From Dryocosmus kuriphilus (Eukaryota > Arthropoda > Insecta > Hymenoptera > Cynipidae): a stretch of DNA of 64,000 nucleotides. Numbering within the stretch: position 1 is the first letter of the stretch; every line of letters begins with the position of its first letter. Position numbers and translations under genes: made by a program. Location of the stretch: the NCBI GenBank assembly GCA_038277395.1, contig CM076193.1, forward strand, positions 70,760,252-70,824,251, read 5' to 3'. Below are positions 10,428-20,469 of this stretch, one piece after another. The notes below the pieces were generated by a model, which was not told where the DNA came from, did no database searches, and was given only the letters and a program-made list of their open reading frames with translations.

Positions 10428-10800
10428 TTTAAAAATATTTTAATTAAAATGTTCACTGATTGCTAATCTCGCGTACACAAGTGAAAAAATTGTCTTTTTC
10501 AATTTCACCAGATCACAAAGATTACACAATAATTGTCTATTTTAACTTTCACTTTGTTGCTATTGTCTCTTGTGGAATTTTATTTTAAAATGTTCACTGT
10601 TTAATAATAATAATCACTGGAACAGTAGGAGAGTAAATATGTATTGTGTGTTTCAATTTCATATTAATTGTTGTTAGCTCAAAGGTTTATTTGCAACTAA
10701 GGAACACAGGAAAGTTCTCCTTATATATAGCGGCCGTGTGATTTGCAAGCACATCACGCTTGTTGGTTCTAATCCTGATATTTGCTTGCTGGAAGCTGAC
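10428..10800 (-). promoter_or_regulatory. Polymerase upstream region with TATA box
   Basis: Read on the minus strand, a strong TATA box (ctatatataa, 10721-10730) lies about 290 bp ahead of the polymerase ATG. The intervening leader has no gene. Stop-rich AT sequence fills it. Confidence 0.45.
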
Positions 10801-10904
10801 AACATATTTTTTTGGTACTATCTTTGTCTATTAATATCACCTTCTTTATCTTATAGTTATAGAAACTTCTAGATTATAAGCATCATGCTTAGACACACTT
10901 GGAA

Positions 10905-11735
10905 TGTAATGCGCAATTACAAAATTCTTAGAAGATGACGTAATTTCTAAGAACTGACCAATTTCTTGGAAAAATATATTAGGGAAGTAATAAATCATGT
11001 CGATTAGCTTACATATAAACAAATTCCGCAACTATACGTTACAGAAATCGGATATTATATTAGGGAAGTAATAAATCATTTAGATTAGCTTATATATAAA
11101 CACATTCCACAACTATATGCGTTACAGAAATCGGATATTATATTAGGGAGGTAATAAATCATATCGATTAGCTTATATATATATATAAACACATTCCATA
11201 ATTCTTAGAAGATGGCGTAATTTCTAAGAACTGACAAATTTCTTGGAAAAATATATTAGGCAAGTAATAAATCATGTCGATTAGTTTATATATAAACACA
11301 TTCCACAACTATATGCGTTACAGAAATCGGATATTATATTAGGGAAGTAATAAATCATGTCGATTAGCTTATATATAAACACATTCCATAATTCTTAGAA
11401 GATGACGTAATTTCTAAGAACTGACAAATTTCTTGGAAAAATATATTAGGGAAGTAATAAATCATGTCGATTAGCTTATATATAAACACATTCCACAACT
11501 ATACGTTACAGAAATCGGATATTATATTAAGGAAGTAATAAATCATGTCGCTTAGCTTATATATATATATATATATATATATATAACCATTCCATAATTC
11601 TTAGAAGATGACGTAATTTCGAAAAACTGACAAATTTCTTGGAAAAATATATTAGGGAAGTAATAAATCATGTCGATTAGCTTATATATAAACACATTCC
11701 ACAACTATACGTTACAGAAATCGGATATTTTTAAT
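10905..11735. repeat. Composite minisatellite of two alternating units
   Basis: Two related blocks alternate: one with cacattccacaactatacg, gttacagaaatcggatatta and tattagggaagtaataaatc, and one with attcttagaagatgacgtaa and gacaaatttcttggaaaaat followed by the same tail. Both share the tail atgtcgattagcttatatat. Copies differ by a few bases and by the length of TA runs (longest at 11560-11584). A (GA)n tract follows at about 11750-11790. Confidence 0.88.
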
Positions 11736-11939
11736 TTGACACGTGGCATAGGAGAAAGAGAGAGAGAGAGAGGGTAGAGAGAGAGATTTGTTTATGCAAA
11801 ATTCATGTTTAACAATAGCGTATTATTTATTTACTGACGTCACACCGGCTAGATGCTTAGCGCGGACTTGAACCGCTTTAGCTCTCGATGTCGGTAACTG
11901 TCGGTAACAGGAATCTGTATTTAGAACGCTCCTTGTACA

Positions 11940-12900
11940 TCTACTTCTAAGTCTTTTAGAAGAAAATTACAAACTTTTAGAAATATATTAATTTAGACAA
12001 TTCTTAAAGCACAAAATATTGTAAAGATTTCCCAAGTTTCCACATTTATAAACGTTTTTAAATGTATTCTAGAAAACTTAACAAATTCGAAAATTTTTAA
12101 TAATCAAATATTGTGAAAAATTCCTCAATTTCTAGATTTCTAAAATTTTATAACTTTTTTTAAAAGAGTATTATGAAGTTTTTAGGATTCTAGGTTTTTA
12201 TGTGGTAAATATTCTACAAATTTCTGAAGTTCTGAATTTTTTTTGAGAAACTTGAAAGTTTTTTTAAAAAAGATCTAAGTGTTTTATTTATACGAGAAAG
12301 ATATGCTAGTCCGATTTAGTTAATTTAAGTCAATGAAATACTTAGAAAATGTTAATAAAATTTTCATAAATTTCTAAGTTTATTTTTAAAAACTTATAAA
12401 ATTAAAAAATATAAATTTTCATTTATAAAATATTATAAAAACTTCCGAGGCTTCTACATTTTTAAATTTCTGAAAGTTTTAAAATTTATTGTCAAGAAAC
12501 GTCAAAATTTTTTTTAAATTATAAGTTTTTTATTCAGAAAAAATTGCAAAAATTTCCCAAGTTTCTAAATTCATGAATTTCTATAGAGTGATAAATGTCT
12601 TCTTAAAAAACTTATAAAATTAAAAAAAATTCTAGTTCTTCATTAGGAAAATAAACAAAATATCCCTGATTTTCTACATTATTAAATTTTTTTAAATTTC
12701 AAATTTTCTTCTAAAAAGCTTAAAAAATTTGAAAAAATCTTAATATTTTTTATTTATAAAACACTGTAAAAATTTCTTTACTTTCTCAGTTTCTGAATTT
12801 CTAAATTTTTTAATGTTTCTTGTTTTCTTCCAAAAATCTTAGAAAATCTACAAAATCCAAATTTTTAAATTATTATAAAATGAAAATAATATGTTTTGTC
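11940..12900. repeat. Degenerate AT-rich tandem repeat, unit about 110 bp
   Basis: A recurring phrase of the form aatattgtaaaaatttcccaa appears, with many changes, near 12012, 12106, 12205, 12346, 12428, 12538, 12645 and 12758. Each is followed by a 'tttctaaatttctaaa'-like stretch and a 'tctagaaaacttaaaaa'-like stretch. Spacings of roughly 80-140 bp indicate an old, diverged satellite with no coding content. Confidence 0.6.
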
Positions 12901-14035
12901 TTTTCAGTTTCGTTTTAAAAGACTTACAAAAATAGCGAATACATTGAAATAATATTTAATGTGGGAGACATTATACTCATACAATCAAACGCACACGGAA
13001 AATTGACCAAGTTATTGGGAATATTCATTATCCTGATACGATTCTGATGTCTAATTTTTGGTTTTGGCATATTACGGTAGACATCGGTGATGATTAGCTC
13101 GACCTATTTTATCGCATATACCGACACGGAGAAAATTGATTCATTAAATATTGCTGAACTAGTTCGGTAAACGGGGATATAGTTGCATCGAGGGAATATT
13201 TAGAGTTATTTCACGATTTAATAAAGAACAGAACTATAAATAATACAAAACAGTCATGTAAAATCTCAAGTCGAAAAGTGAAAATTGTGATATGTAATAG
13301 TTGATGTAAGGATTTTATTATGTACATCCCAATCTATTATAAAATAATTGAAAGTAATATAATTTTTTTGAAGCTAATTATATAAAGTTTACTTTTGTGT
13401 AATATGAACTATTTACTCAAAAGCAATTATAGATTAATGAATGATTTAAGAAATTTTTACTTCTGTTACGAGAGTTCTTACCGAAAAGTTGGGTAAAATG
13501 AGAAGCGCTTGGCCGATCAACATTCTCAAGGCTGCAGATAAAAGTCAAGTCCCTCGTAGATAATTAAAAATTTTTTAATTTTGGTTAATATTGGAGGTTT
13601 TCAGAAAATATCCAACTGTAAAGACTCTTTTTCCTTTAAAAAAATATTACTTATCAGGTTAATAAATAAAAGTAGAATTTATTTAATAATTGACGTCTGA
13701 AGAAACGGGTGATGAAAAAATATCGGACGGCACTGGACAACTGACTGTGGTTAAATATGACCTTACTCGTTTTTCTGGTTAATGTAACCAGAATTCTGGT
13801 TATTCTAATCAGAATTCTAGTTATTTTTATCAGAATTTTTAGTAAAACCAACTAGGATTATGATTAAATAAATCAGAAGGAATAGTAAGGGAATATTTAA
13901 GGAAAAATCTGGTGAACTTAACCAGACATGTTTTTAGTGCAGTAATTATAGCACTACGTATTTACGTATGTTACTATGTTACATTTCCGTTCATATACTT
14001 ATGTATGCGTTTCATGCATTTGCAATGTATTCATT
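12901..14035. other. No gene seen; short GAATTC-containing repeats at 13780-13850
   Basis: I see no supportable gene. The only structure is a cluster of near-identical words built on aatcagaattctggtta around 13760-13850, which gives a short repetitive open frame on the minus strand. Confidence 0.5.
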
Positions 14036-14226
14036 CAGGGACCAGACTGAAACTTTCGTTCCATTTCGCTATTGACAGAAAAATTCTTTTTTACTGAACT
14101 TTGATTTGCTATTTGTAGATTTGGACGAAATTAGATAATATTTGAAATTACCGTAATGATTGGATCAAAATTATTTTGTTCAACTGGCATTAGCGAAATG
14201 GAACAAAAGTTTCGATCAGGTCCCTG
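14036..14226. mobile_element. 191-bp MITE with ~45-bp terminal inverted repeats
   Basis: The left end CAGGGACCAGACTGAAACTT is mirrored at the right end, which reads in reverse complement CAGGGACCTGATCGAAACTT. The match continues with few mismatches through TTCCATTTCGCTA. Only about 100 bp lie between the inverted repeats and nothing is coded. I cannot define a convincing target-site duplication, so the superfamily is open. Confidence 0.75.
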
Positions 14227-14704
14227 TGTATTATATTAAATAAATCCTGCAGTGAAAACGTGATTGATTGTATTTTTTACTTTATTTCTGAAATTTTATA
14301 TATCAATTCATTTTTAAGTTTTTAATTTTTAATTTTAATAGCTTCAAGAAAAACACAATAAATAAAGTTTAGGATTTTAAATTTACAAAAATTTTCATTA
14401 AAAATTATTCACTTTCAAACCTACTTTATAATTGTTCAATTTTTAGTGCTTCATACTTGACATGATCAGTCTTAAATGCAAAAATGAAATTCCATTTATA
14501 TTTTTATTTGAAACCTCATACATGTTTGACAGAAAAATTATTTTATTCTTTTTCTATAAATTTATAAGCCCGTATATTAATCAAATGTTATAATAAAAAA
14601 AAATTCGGATGAAAGGGGGACCAGATATTTTTCACACGGCGCTGGATTTTCGGTTGACGGCGCTTCACTGAGATTTTTGCAGCATATTCCATAATGTAGA
14701 TTAG

Positions 14705-14790
14705 CTGTGTGGTTTAGTTGATAGGAATAACGATGCGTTAGACTTAGGTAGGTTAGGTTTAGGTGTTCGAAACCCCGCCATAGCGATTCC
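14705..14790 (+). other. tRNA-like head of a SINE
   Basis: A box-A-like sequence (TGGTTTAGTTGATAGG) is followed about 50 bp later by a box-B-like sequence (GTGTTCGAAACCC). The flanking GCTGTG and CATAGC could pair as an acceptor stem. The D and anticodon arms are poor, so this is more likely the pol III head of a SINE than a functional tRNA gene. Confidence 0.45.
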
Positions 14791-15764
14791 GATTTTTCAT
14801 AGCGTTAACAGCGTACAATTATAATATATATACTGAACTGTAATTTAATATAATTATTGTTTAAGGTATTTCTACCGCGCAAACAATTTCTGTTAGATTT
14901 TTTTGAAATTTTGTACAGAGTTACATAACGATTTTATACTACCTCTGTCAAAATTTCAGGAAATTCTTGTTACTGGTTTTGTTTTAATCGAACTTTGAAG
15001 TTTCGGTGTTTAATACAAGAGAGATAGGACTGTATTCGTTATGCGTTTTTTTTTCAAGTTATTTATTTCGATAACTAAATTACCGTTTGTTAGAAATGTT
15101 TAATTTTTTTTTAAGCAAAGAAGAAGATCAGGCGAACATTTTGATAATTATTGGGATTTTTTGTTTTGTACGGTTAGCGAGAAAAGTGTGCTGAAAGATA
15201 CGTTTTTTTTGCGAGCTGAATCGACAAGAGCAGCATCGGCAACGTCGCTTAAGGAATAAAAAGAATTTCAATTAATATTAAGTGATATTTGAATAGGCTT
15301 CCGTTTCCGGCGCTGATAGTGACGGGACGGGTGTAGGAATTTGAGCGATCGTTTTGGCTTTAGAGATGAATAAGTGTTACGTGGGGTGAAAAAAAGGGTT
15401 GTGAGTAGAGTTAGCAGTTAGGTTTGAAGTTAGTTAGTAAGTTACGTTAGTTAGTTAGTTTGGTGGACAGAGAGTAGCATAGTGAAGTTGAACGAGACTG
15501 GGAAGACGGATGGTGAGGTAAGGTCTGGTTATTGTTAATTACTACATTCTTTTTGTGTGAAAATATTGCGAAGGATAAAGGGAGGGTGAGGGTAGCGTGG
15601 GGAGCGGAGCGAGAGGCTGATAAGTGGCGCAGGAGACCAGTGGGTAAGGTAGGAGAGTAGCAGGCCACAGGGTAACAGGCCGATTACGAGGAGACCAAGG
15701 CAACAGAACGCCAGAGGGCAATACGTGCCCGAAGAAGAGAATTAGAGACTGGACCCAGTGTGCA

Positions 15765-16828
15765 ATGAATGAAGTGGCGAGCCAGGCAGGCGGGACTAGT
15801 GGGGGCGACGTAGAGAGGTTAGAGTTTTGTAAGTCAATTGATAAGGTGTTAGAGTCAAGTAATGCCATGGATCAGTCATTAGATAAGACAAAAGACATAA
15901 TGGAAAATATGTTCCGAGAGTTAGAGAAGGTACTGAGTAGAGGGCTAGTGGAAGAAAAGTAACATGGGAGGGGAACAGAGGAAATAGTCATAAAGATAAA
16001 AGAGAAATGGGAAAAATGGGAAAAGTGCTGGAAGAAAGAGAAAGAAAAAGTATGGCAAAAATTAGAGAGGATGGAGGAGGGACAGAGAAAAAAGCAGGAA
16101 GAGGGGAGAAAGGTAATAAGGCAGGTAGAAGAGAGGGTACGTAATTTAGAATGCAGAGCTGAACGTCAAGAGAATCGTAAGGAGATAGGTAGTGGGGACA
16201 GGGAAGAGGGATATGTGAACTTGAGAGAGGAGAATGAGAGAATGAAAAGTAGAGTACGTGGGTTAGAAAGGAAAATGAAGGGGTTTGAAAGGGAAAAGAG
16301 AAAAGGATAAATGTCGTTATAAAAGGATTGCAAGTGGAAAGCGAAACGGGAAAGAAGGAGGTAGAAAAACTTTTGAGGGACATAGGGACAAATGTCAGGG
16401 TGCAGGAGATAAAGGGGTTAGGCAACAAGACAGGAGAAAAAGCGAGCATGTACGTAGTCAAGCTGGGAAGTGAAGTGGAGAGGAGAGAGGTAATGAGGGG
16501 AAAAAAGGTGCTTAGAGGAAGAAAAGAAAGAATTGATGAAGATATGACATGGAGGAAGAGAAGGAAAAGATGGCTAATAGGAGAAAAGGCTTGGGAGGAG
16601 AGGAGAAAAGAGAATAGAGTTTGGTCTGGGAGAGACATGTTGTGGGTGAATGAGTCGGTGTGGATATGGGACGAAGAGAGAGAGGAGTTGAAAATAGGTG
16701 AGCGGTCTCAAGGTCGAAGGGGAGCAGAGGTGACTAAGAACAGAGTAGAAGCGCCGCGGTTTACGAACGAGATAAGAGGAAGAATGTGTGGAGAAGGGAA
16801 AGAGAGTGCGAAAAGGGGATTAAAGTAG
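15765..16828 (+). pseudogene. LINE ORF1 (coiled coil plus RNA-binding-like domain), broken
   Basis: ORF1 begins at the ATG at 15765. One frame continues to 16310 with an in-frame TAA at 15960-15962, then a one-base shift near 16300 moves it into the frame that ends at 16826-16828. The first half is rich in Glu, Lys and Arg with heptad-like spacing (REENERMKSRVRGLERKMKG), suggesting a coiled coil. The second half has a GLQVE ... LLRDIGTNVRVQEIKGLG segment and KERIDEDMTWRKRRKRW. I recall this as a common ORF1 type in hymenopteran LINEs, in which it would bind element RNA. It is not functional here. Confidence 0.72.
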
Positions 16829-16960
16829 TTTTTTGGAATGTGCTAGGAATGGATGAAGAAATTGGAAAGGCTGAGAGAAAGAGCAGGTCATACAGGGTAG
16901 AGAAGAGCCAAAATGATTCATATAAAGGCAAAAGAAAAGTCAGTAGAGTCGCGGATTAAT
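16823..16960 (+). pseudogene. LINE ORF2 start (endonuclease N-terminus), truncated
   Basis: Immediately across the ORF1 stop, in another register, comes KVVFWNVLGMDEE, the typical opening of an apurinic-type endonuclease domain in LINE ORF2. It runs into stop codons within about 40 residues; no reverse transcriptase is left before the 3' UTR. This marks the 5' side of the internal deletion. Confidence 0.65.
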
Positions 16961-17282
16961 GTACCATAAATAGAATGGAAATGGCGAGAGGAAACGGAAG
17001 CCCAAGGTCTTGAGCGGCAGTGCGTAGATGTAGATTAGAGATTAAGAAGTTATGTACATATAGGATAAGGTAGGAATAAGGATTTGTAAAATCTGCGCTG
17101 AATGTAAAGACGTGATGGTTATGTAATGACTCTTAAACCCGTAAAAGGGAGAGAGTATAAATAAACGAACAAGTGATATTTAAATATTTATTAAATAATA
17201 AAGTAACAAAATTTGATTAATAAATTAATAAATTTATAAATAAGTGTTTTTATAATAAATACTATGTTTTTATTATTAAATA

Positions 17283-17549
17283 CTAGTTGGATTTTGCAAA
17301 ATCAACACACATTTTTTCGAGAATATCTTTTCGACTGGTAAGGCGCGGTTTTTTATTTACCTTTTCAGATAAAAAATTAACAAATACTTCTTGACCATCA
17401 TTCTGAAATTTGATATTTAACTCTCGACATGTTATATTAATGGAAGCTAATTTTTTTATCATTAGATCGGATATTATTCCTTTTAATTGCGACAGTAAGG
17501 GCAATCGAGACAAGTGAACATATACAAAACCTACAACAAACGTAAACAA
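17283..17549 (-). other. Unrecognised open stretch inside the TTAA element
   Basis: An 88-codon minus-strand stretch without an ATG at its start; the first methionine lies inside. It contains KVNKKPRLTSRKDILEKMC near its end. I cannot assign it. It may be a transposase or exonuclease-like remnant of the surrounding element. Confidence 0.25.
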
Positions 17550-17686
17550 CTCGCGGTTCGTTCGAGTCTACTGCTGAGTGAGGGCCGCGCTGTTGCCATA
17601 TTTCATTTGTTGCAAATCGTCTATCACCCTTCTCGCTCGCACGAATATAGTTCTCTCTCTCTCTCTGCTCGGTAGAAATACCTTAA

Positions 17687-18516
17687 GTTGAAATTTGTAT
17701 GTAATATATATCAATGATATATTTATAAATTGTATGATATGTGTGTAGTAACTTTGTGACGACCTTCCGCAGAATGTGGAAGTAAAAGATTTTTTTTCTA
17801 TTTATAAATAGTGCACGAAATTTTACATGACTTTCATGTAGAACTCACATATTTATAGAGGTAGACTTTGTTTTCATTTTATGGAATCTGTATTTAATAG
17901 TTCGTTTCATTTTACCTAACTGTCAGATAATCTTTACTTACAAGTATTATCATTTCTTACTGAATAGCCAATTAAATTATAATGCACTTTCTTATACTAA
18001 TTACTATTTTCACATCAAATATTACCTTATTTCATTTTACACAACTGAAATGAAATTTTGATAAAATGCAACTATGTCCTCGGTTTACCTGACTAAGTTG
18101 TGTAAAAAGTACTGCATAAATTTTCCCCGTCGAGGAATATACGAAACTACTGAACTGAGTATCCAATAAGAAAGAAAGAGAGAGAGGATTTTTTAGTGTT
18201 GGGAATTTTATATTGTCTGTAATTCTATAATGTCGGAAATTTTATTTTTAAGTAATTATTTGTTGGAGAATTTTAAGTCATATTAAACCTAAAATTTAAA
18301 ATTAAACCAAAAATATAATATATCATTAACTTCAAGAAAATGTCCTCGAAATTTCAAACGACCTCTATTTTTGAAAAAACTCCTCTATTCCTCTATTTTA
18401 GAATTAATAGAGAATGTGATCCCTGTAATTACCTACAATTTGGAATGATAACTTCAATATAGGGTAATATAATACAAAATTTTTATTATATGACTGTTTA
18501 TTAATTTTTATTTCAG
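17687..18516. other. AT-rich, no gene seen; ends in a splice acceptor
   Basis: I see no gene. The last bases (ttaatttttatttcag, ending 18516) form a pyrimidine-rich acceptor for the exon that follows, so part of this stretch is presumably an intron. Confidence 0.4.
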
Positions 18517-18764
18517 AGGCAGTCAACGATTGCGTTTTTTTTACCGGCCCAACAAGCAAAGCTCAATTCACTTCCGAAATTCAGGAAGTCTTAAGAGCGA
18601 CGAAACAAAGGTTCCGGAACTCATTAAAGAAATCCACACCGACAATTTTGACAGAAAAAGAAATCCAGCAAAAGATTAGCGACTTAGAAAAAGAAATCAA
18701 CGATTCCGAGGATGAATCTGATGAGGAAGAAGAACAATTTGCCGATGACGAAGGAGATCCATGA
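18517..18764 (+). CDS. Terminal coding exon of an unidentified host gene
   Basis: After the acceptor at 18516 an open frame runs 82 codons to TGA at 18762-18764. The protein part includes AQFTSEIQEVLRATKQRF, then TILTEKEIQQKISDLEKEI with coiled-coil character, and ends in a very acidic tail (DSEDESDEEEEQFADDEGDP). The frame enters in phase 1, with two bases completing a split codon. I do not recognise the family; the acidic C-terminus would suit a nuclear or chromatin protein, but that is a guess. No upstream exon was identified. Confidence 0.5.
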
Positions 18765-18925
18765 ACTGCTTCAATGTTCAAACTTTTAAAATATCGTTCA
18801 CCTACATGGATTAGGCCATGAGTCAAAAAACTTTTGATTTTATTGAAGAAATATAAACTACTTAGTTAATAGTCTTTATAAAGCTGAAATAAGTCATATT
18901 CTTTATTTAAATTTAATTTAAATTT

Positions 18926-19500
18926 TAGTCTTCATGGATCTAGGTGGACGGTATTTTAAATTTAGTTTTAAGGTACATTGTACTACGAAAGTTAACACTG
19001 ACATTTCGTGATTACACGGTGGTTGTGATATGGTTGACAATGTTTGCATTAAATGGATACTAGCTTTATGTTTGTTCACGCGTATTAAAGATAAATTTGA
19101 AGAAACTAATATTATCCACCTAGATGAATTGCGACGTAAGACAAAAAGATTTTATTTTATAGAAAAGGAAGACATGTAATTTAAGTTTTAGTCTTCATGG
19201 ATCTAGGTGGACGGTATTTTAAATTTAGTTTTAAGGTACATTGTACTACGAAAGTTAACACTGACATTTCGTGATTACATGGTGGTTGTGATATTGTTGC
19301 CAATGTTTGCATTAAATGGATACTAGCTTTATGTTTGTTCACGCGTATTAAAGATAAATTTGAAGAAACTAATATTCTCCACCTAGATGAATTGCGACGT
19401 AAGACAAAAAGATTTTATTTTATAGAAAAGGAAGAAATTTAATTTAAATTCTAGTCTTCATGGATCTAGGTGAACGGTATATTAAATTTAGTTTTAGTTT
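18926..19500. repeat. 263-bp direct tandem repeat (about 2.2 copies)
   Basis: The phrase tagtcttcatggatctaggt starts at 18926, 19189 and 19452, a period of exactly 263 bp. The two full copies are nearly identical. Each holds the same stop-bounded open frame of about 45 codons (ending ...KRFYFIEKEDM or ...EKEEI) that includes NVCIKWILALCLFTRIKDKF. Whether this was an exon or a transposon fragment is unclear. Confidence 0.85.
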
Positions 19501-19619
19501 TAAGCGAAGTTTGTCAATCACTTTTTTTGAATTAAAATAAAACATTTTTATAAATTGATTTGTTTTTAATTTTAAAAGTAAAAATATCATTTTAATATAT
19601 AACAAATACATCCTTTCCA

Positions 19620-19790
19620 ATGCAACCGCATTTTGCCCGCACGCATGCGAGTTACACGACGTGCGAGCGATGTGACCCTCAATTGAGGACGCACCTGCGT
19701 GATCAGGTGCGCGCACGTCATGCGGGTTTATCCGCACGTGTGCCTCCAGCATGCGCGCATCGTGCGCACATTTTGTTATCTGGGCGATTA
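19620..19790. mobile_element. GC-rich MITE-like block rich in GCGCATGC palindromes
   Basis: This 170-bp block stands out from its AT-rich surroundings. It is packed with short self-complementary words (cgcatgcg, gcacgtgtgc, ctcaattgag, gtgcgcac) and ends in tgttatctggg. That end, read in reverse, starts CCCAGATAACA and resembles the terminus CCCAGATAGCA of the MITE at 41671-42186. The left end is not clearly defined, so it may be truncated. Confidence 0.5.
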
Positions 19791-20469
19791 AAGCAAAAGC
19801 TGAGAGTGATGCCGAATTTTCTTTGAATAAATCAGGATAAATCCAAAAATTTCATTTAAGCAGGTTATGGAAAGAAAGGTAATGTTTTAAACATTCTTCA
19901 TTGTATTATTACTTTACTAAGCACATTCTTTCCTGCAGTTATTTAAACTATTCATACAATTAGTAAGAATACTTTGTTTAACTTAAATAGTTACTAAAAT
20001 ATCGATCAACGACATTTCAAAGTGTTAATTCAAAATATAAATCCAGATAGTTGTCACGGTTCAATGTAAACATTTTTGTATATTTTAAATCTGGGTGGTT
20101 TCATAAGTATTTTGCAATAAGAATTTGAATCTTTAATTAAGCCACTTTTTGGAAAAGCCATTTTGTAGGTTTATATAGAATTGAATTTTTGGTTTAATCA
20201 AAAAATACGTTAATTTCTTCATTAAATATAAAAATAACAATATAGTATTAACAACAATGCGACTTCGTCGCCAGACACGTCTTGCATACAGAAAAAAAAA
20301 TATTTGACATGTGAAAATCTAAAAAATACCATAGGTATTTTCCGTAGGGTTGTCTATAGGTACTGGTATTTTATGCCCGTGAAATCATTCGTAGTAGAAT
20401 TTTACATGAACTTGATTACAACAGGAACGTGAAATAGAGTTAGCGCCACAGAAAATTTCAGTTCCTGCG

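Larger units (their letters stand above)
1459..10790. mobile_element. Endogenous Polinton/Maverick (adintovirus-like) element, partly decayed
   Basis: Eight adjacent frames form the standard gene set of Polintons: packaging ATPase, PLA2-domain protein, adenain-like protease, minor capsid, small ORF, major capsid, an unassigned ORF and protein-primed PolB. ATPase and PolB lie on the minus strand and the rest on the plus strand, so the PLA2-to-168-codon block converges on PolB. This virion-plus-polymerase layout is known from Polintons and from adintoviruses. The expected retroviral-type integrase and terminal inverted repeats are not visible, so the borders given are those of recognisable content. 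Three genes are broken, which indicates an inactive copy. The right border is placed before a repeat (10800-10870) that recurs at 25.3 kb, 32.8 kb and 33.7 kb. Confidence 0.88.
15296..17170 (+). mobile_element. Internally deleted LINE with intact ends and 16-bp target-site duplication
   Basis: The copy starts ggcttccgtttccggcgctg and ends with gagagtataaataaacgaac. It is bracketed by aagtgatatttgaata (15280-15295) and aagtgatatttaaata (17171-17186), a 16-bp target-site duplication with one mismatch. It contains a 5' UTR, an ORF1 remnant, only the first codons of ORF2, then a short 3' UTR. Nearly all of ORF2 is missing although both ends are present. The plus strand is strikingly purine-rich. 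Target-primed reverse transcription explains the variable, long duplication. Confidence 0.82.
14865..17682. mobile_element. TTAA-flanked element with GGTATTTCTACC termini
   Basis: TTAA at 14861-14864 precedes GGTATTTCTACCGCGC, and GCTCGGTAGAAATACC precedes TTAA at 17683-17686. The two ends are inverted repeats of about 15 bp with a canonical 4-bp TTAA duplication, as made by piggyBac- and Kolobok-type transposases. The interior holds a later LINE insertion (15296-17170), so the element itself is only about 0.9 kb. It has no recognisable transposase; an unassigned minus-strand open stretch (17283-17549) lies in its right part. Confidence 0.6.

Noticed and set aside
14735..14766. Telomere-like TTAGG words (ttaggtaggttaggtttagg)
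   Set aside because: Only three imperfect units inside a tRNA-like SINE head; not an array.
15988..16638. 216-codon minus-strand frame rich in Ser, Leu, Pro and Phe
   Set aside because: Antisense to the purine-rich LINE ORF1; composition is that of its complement.
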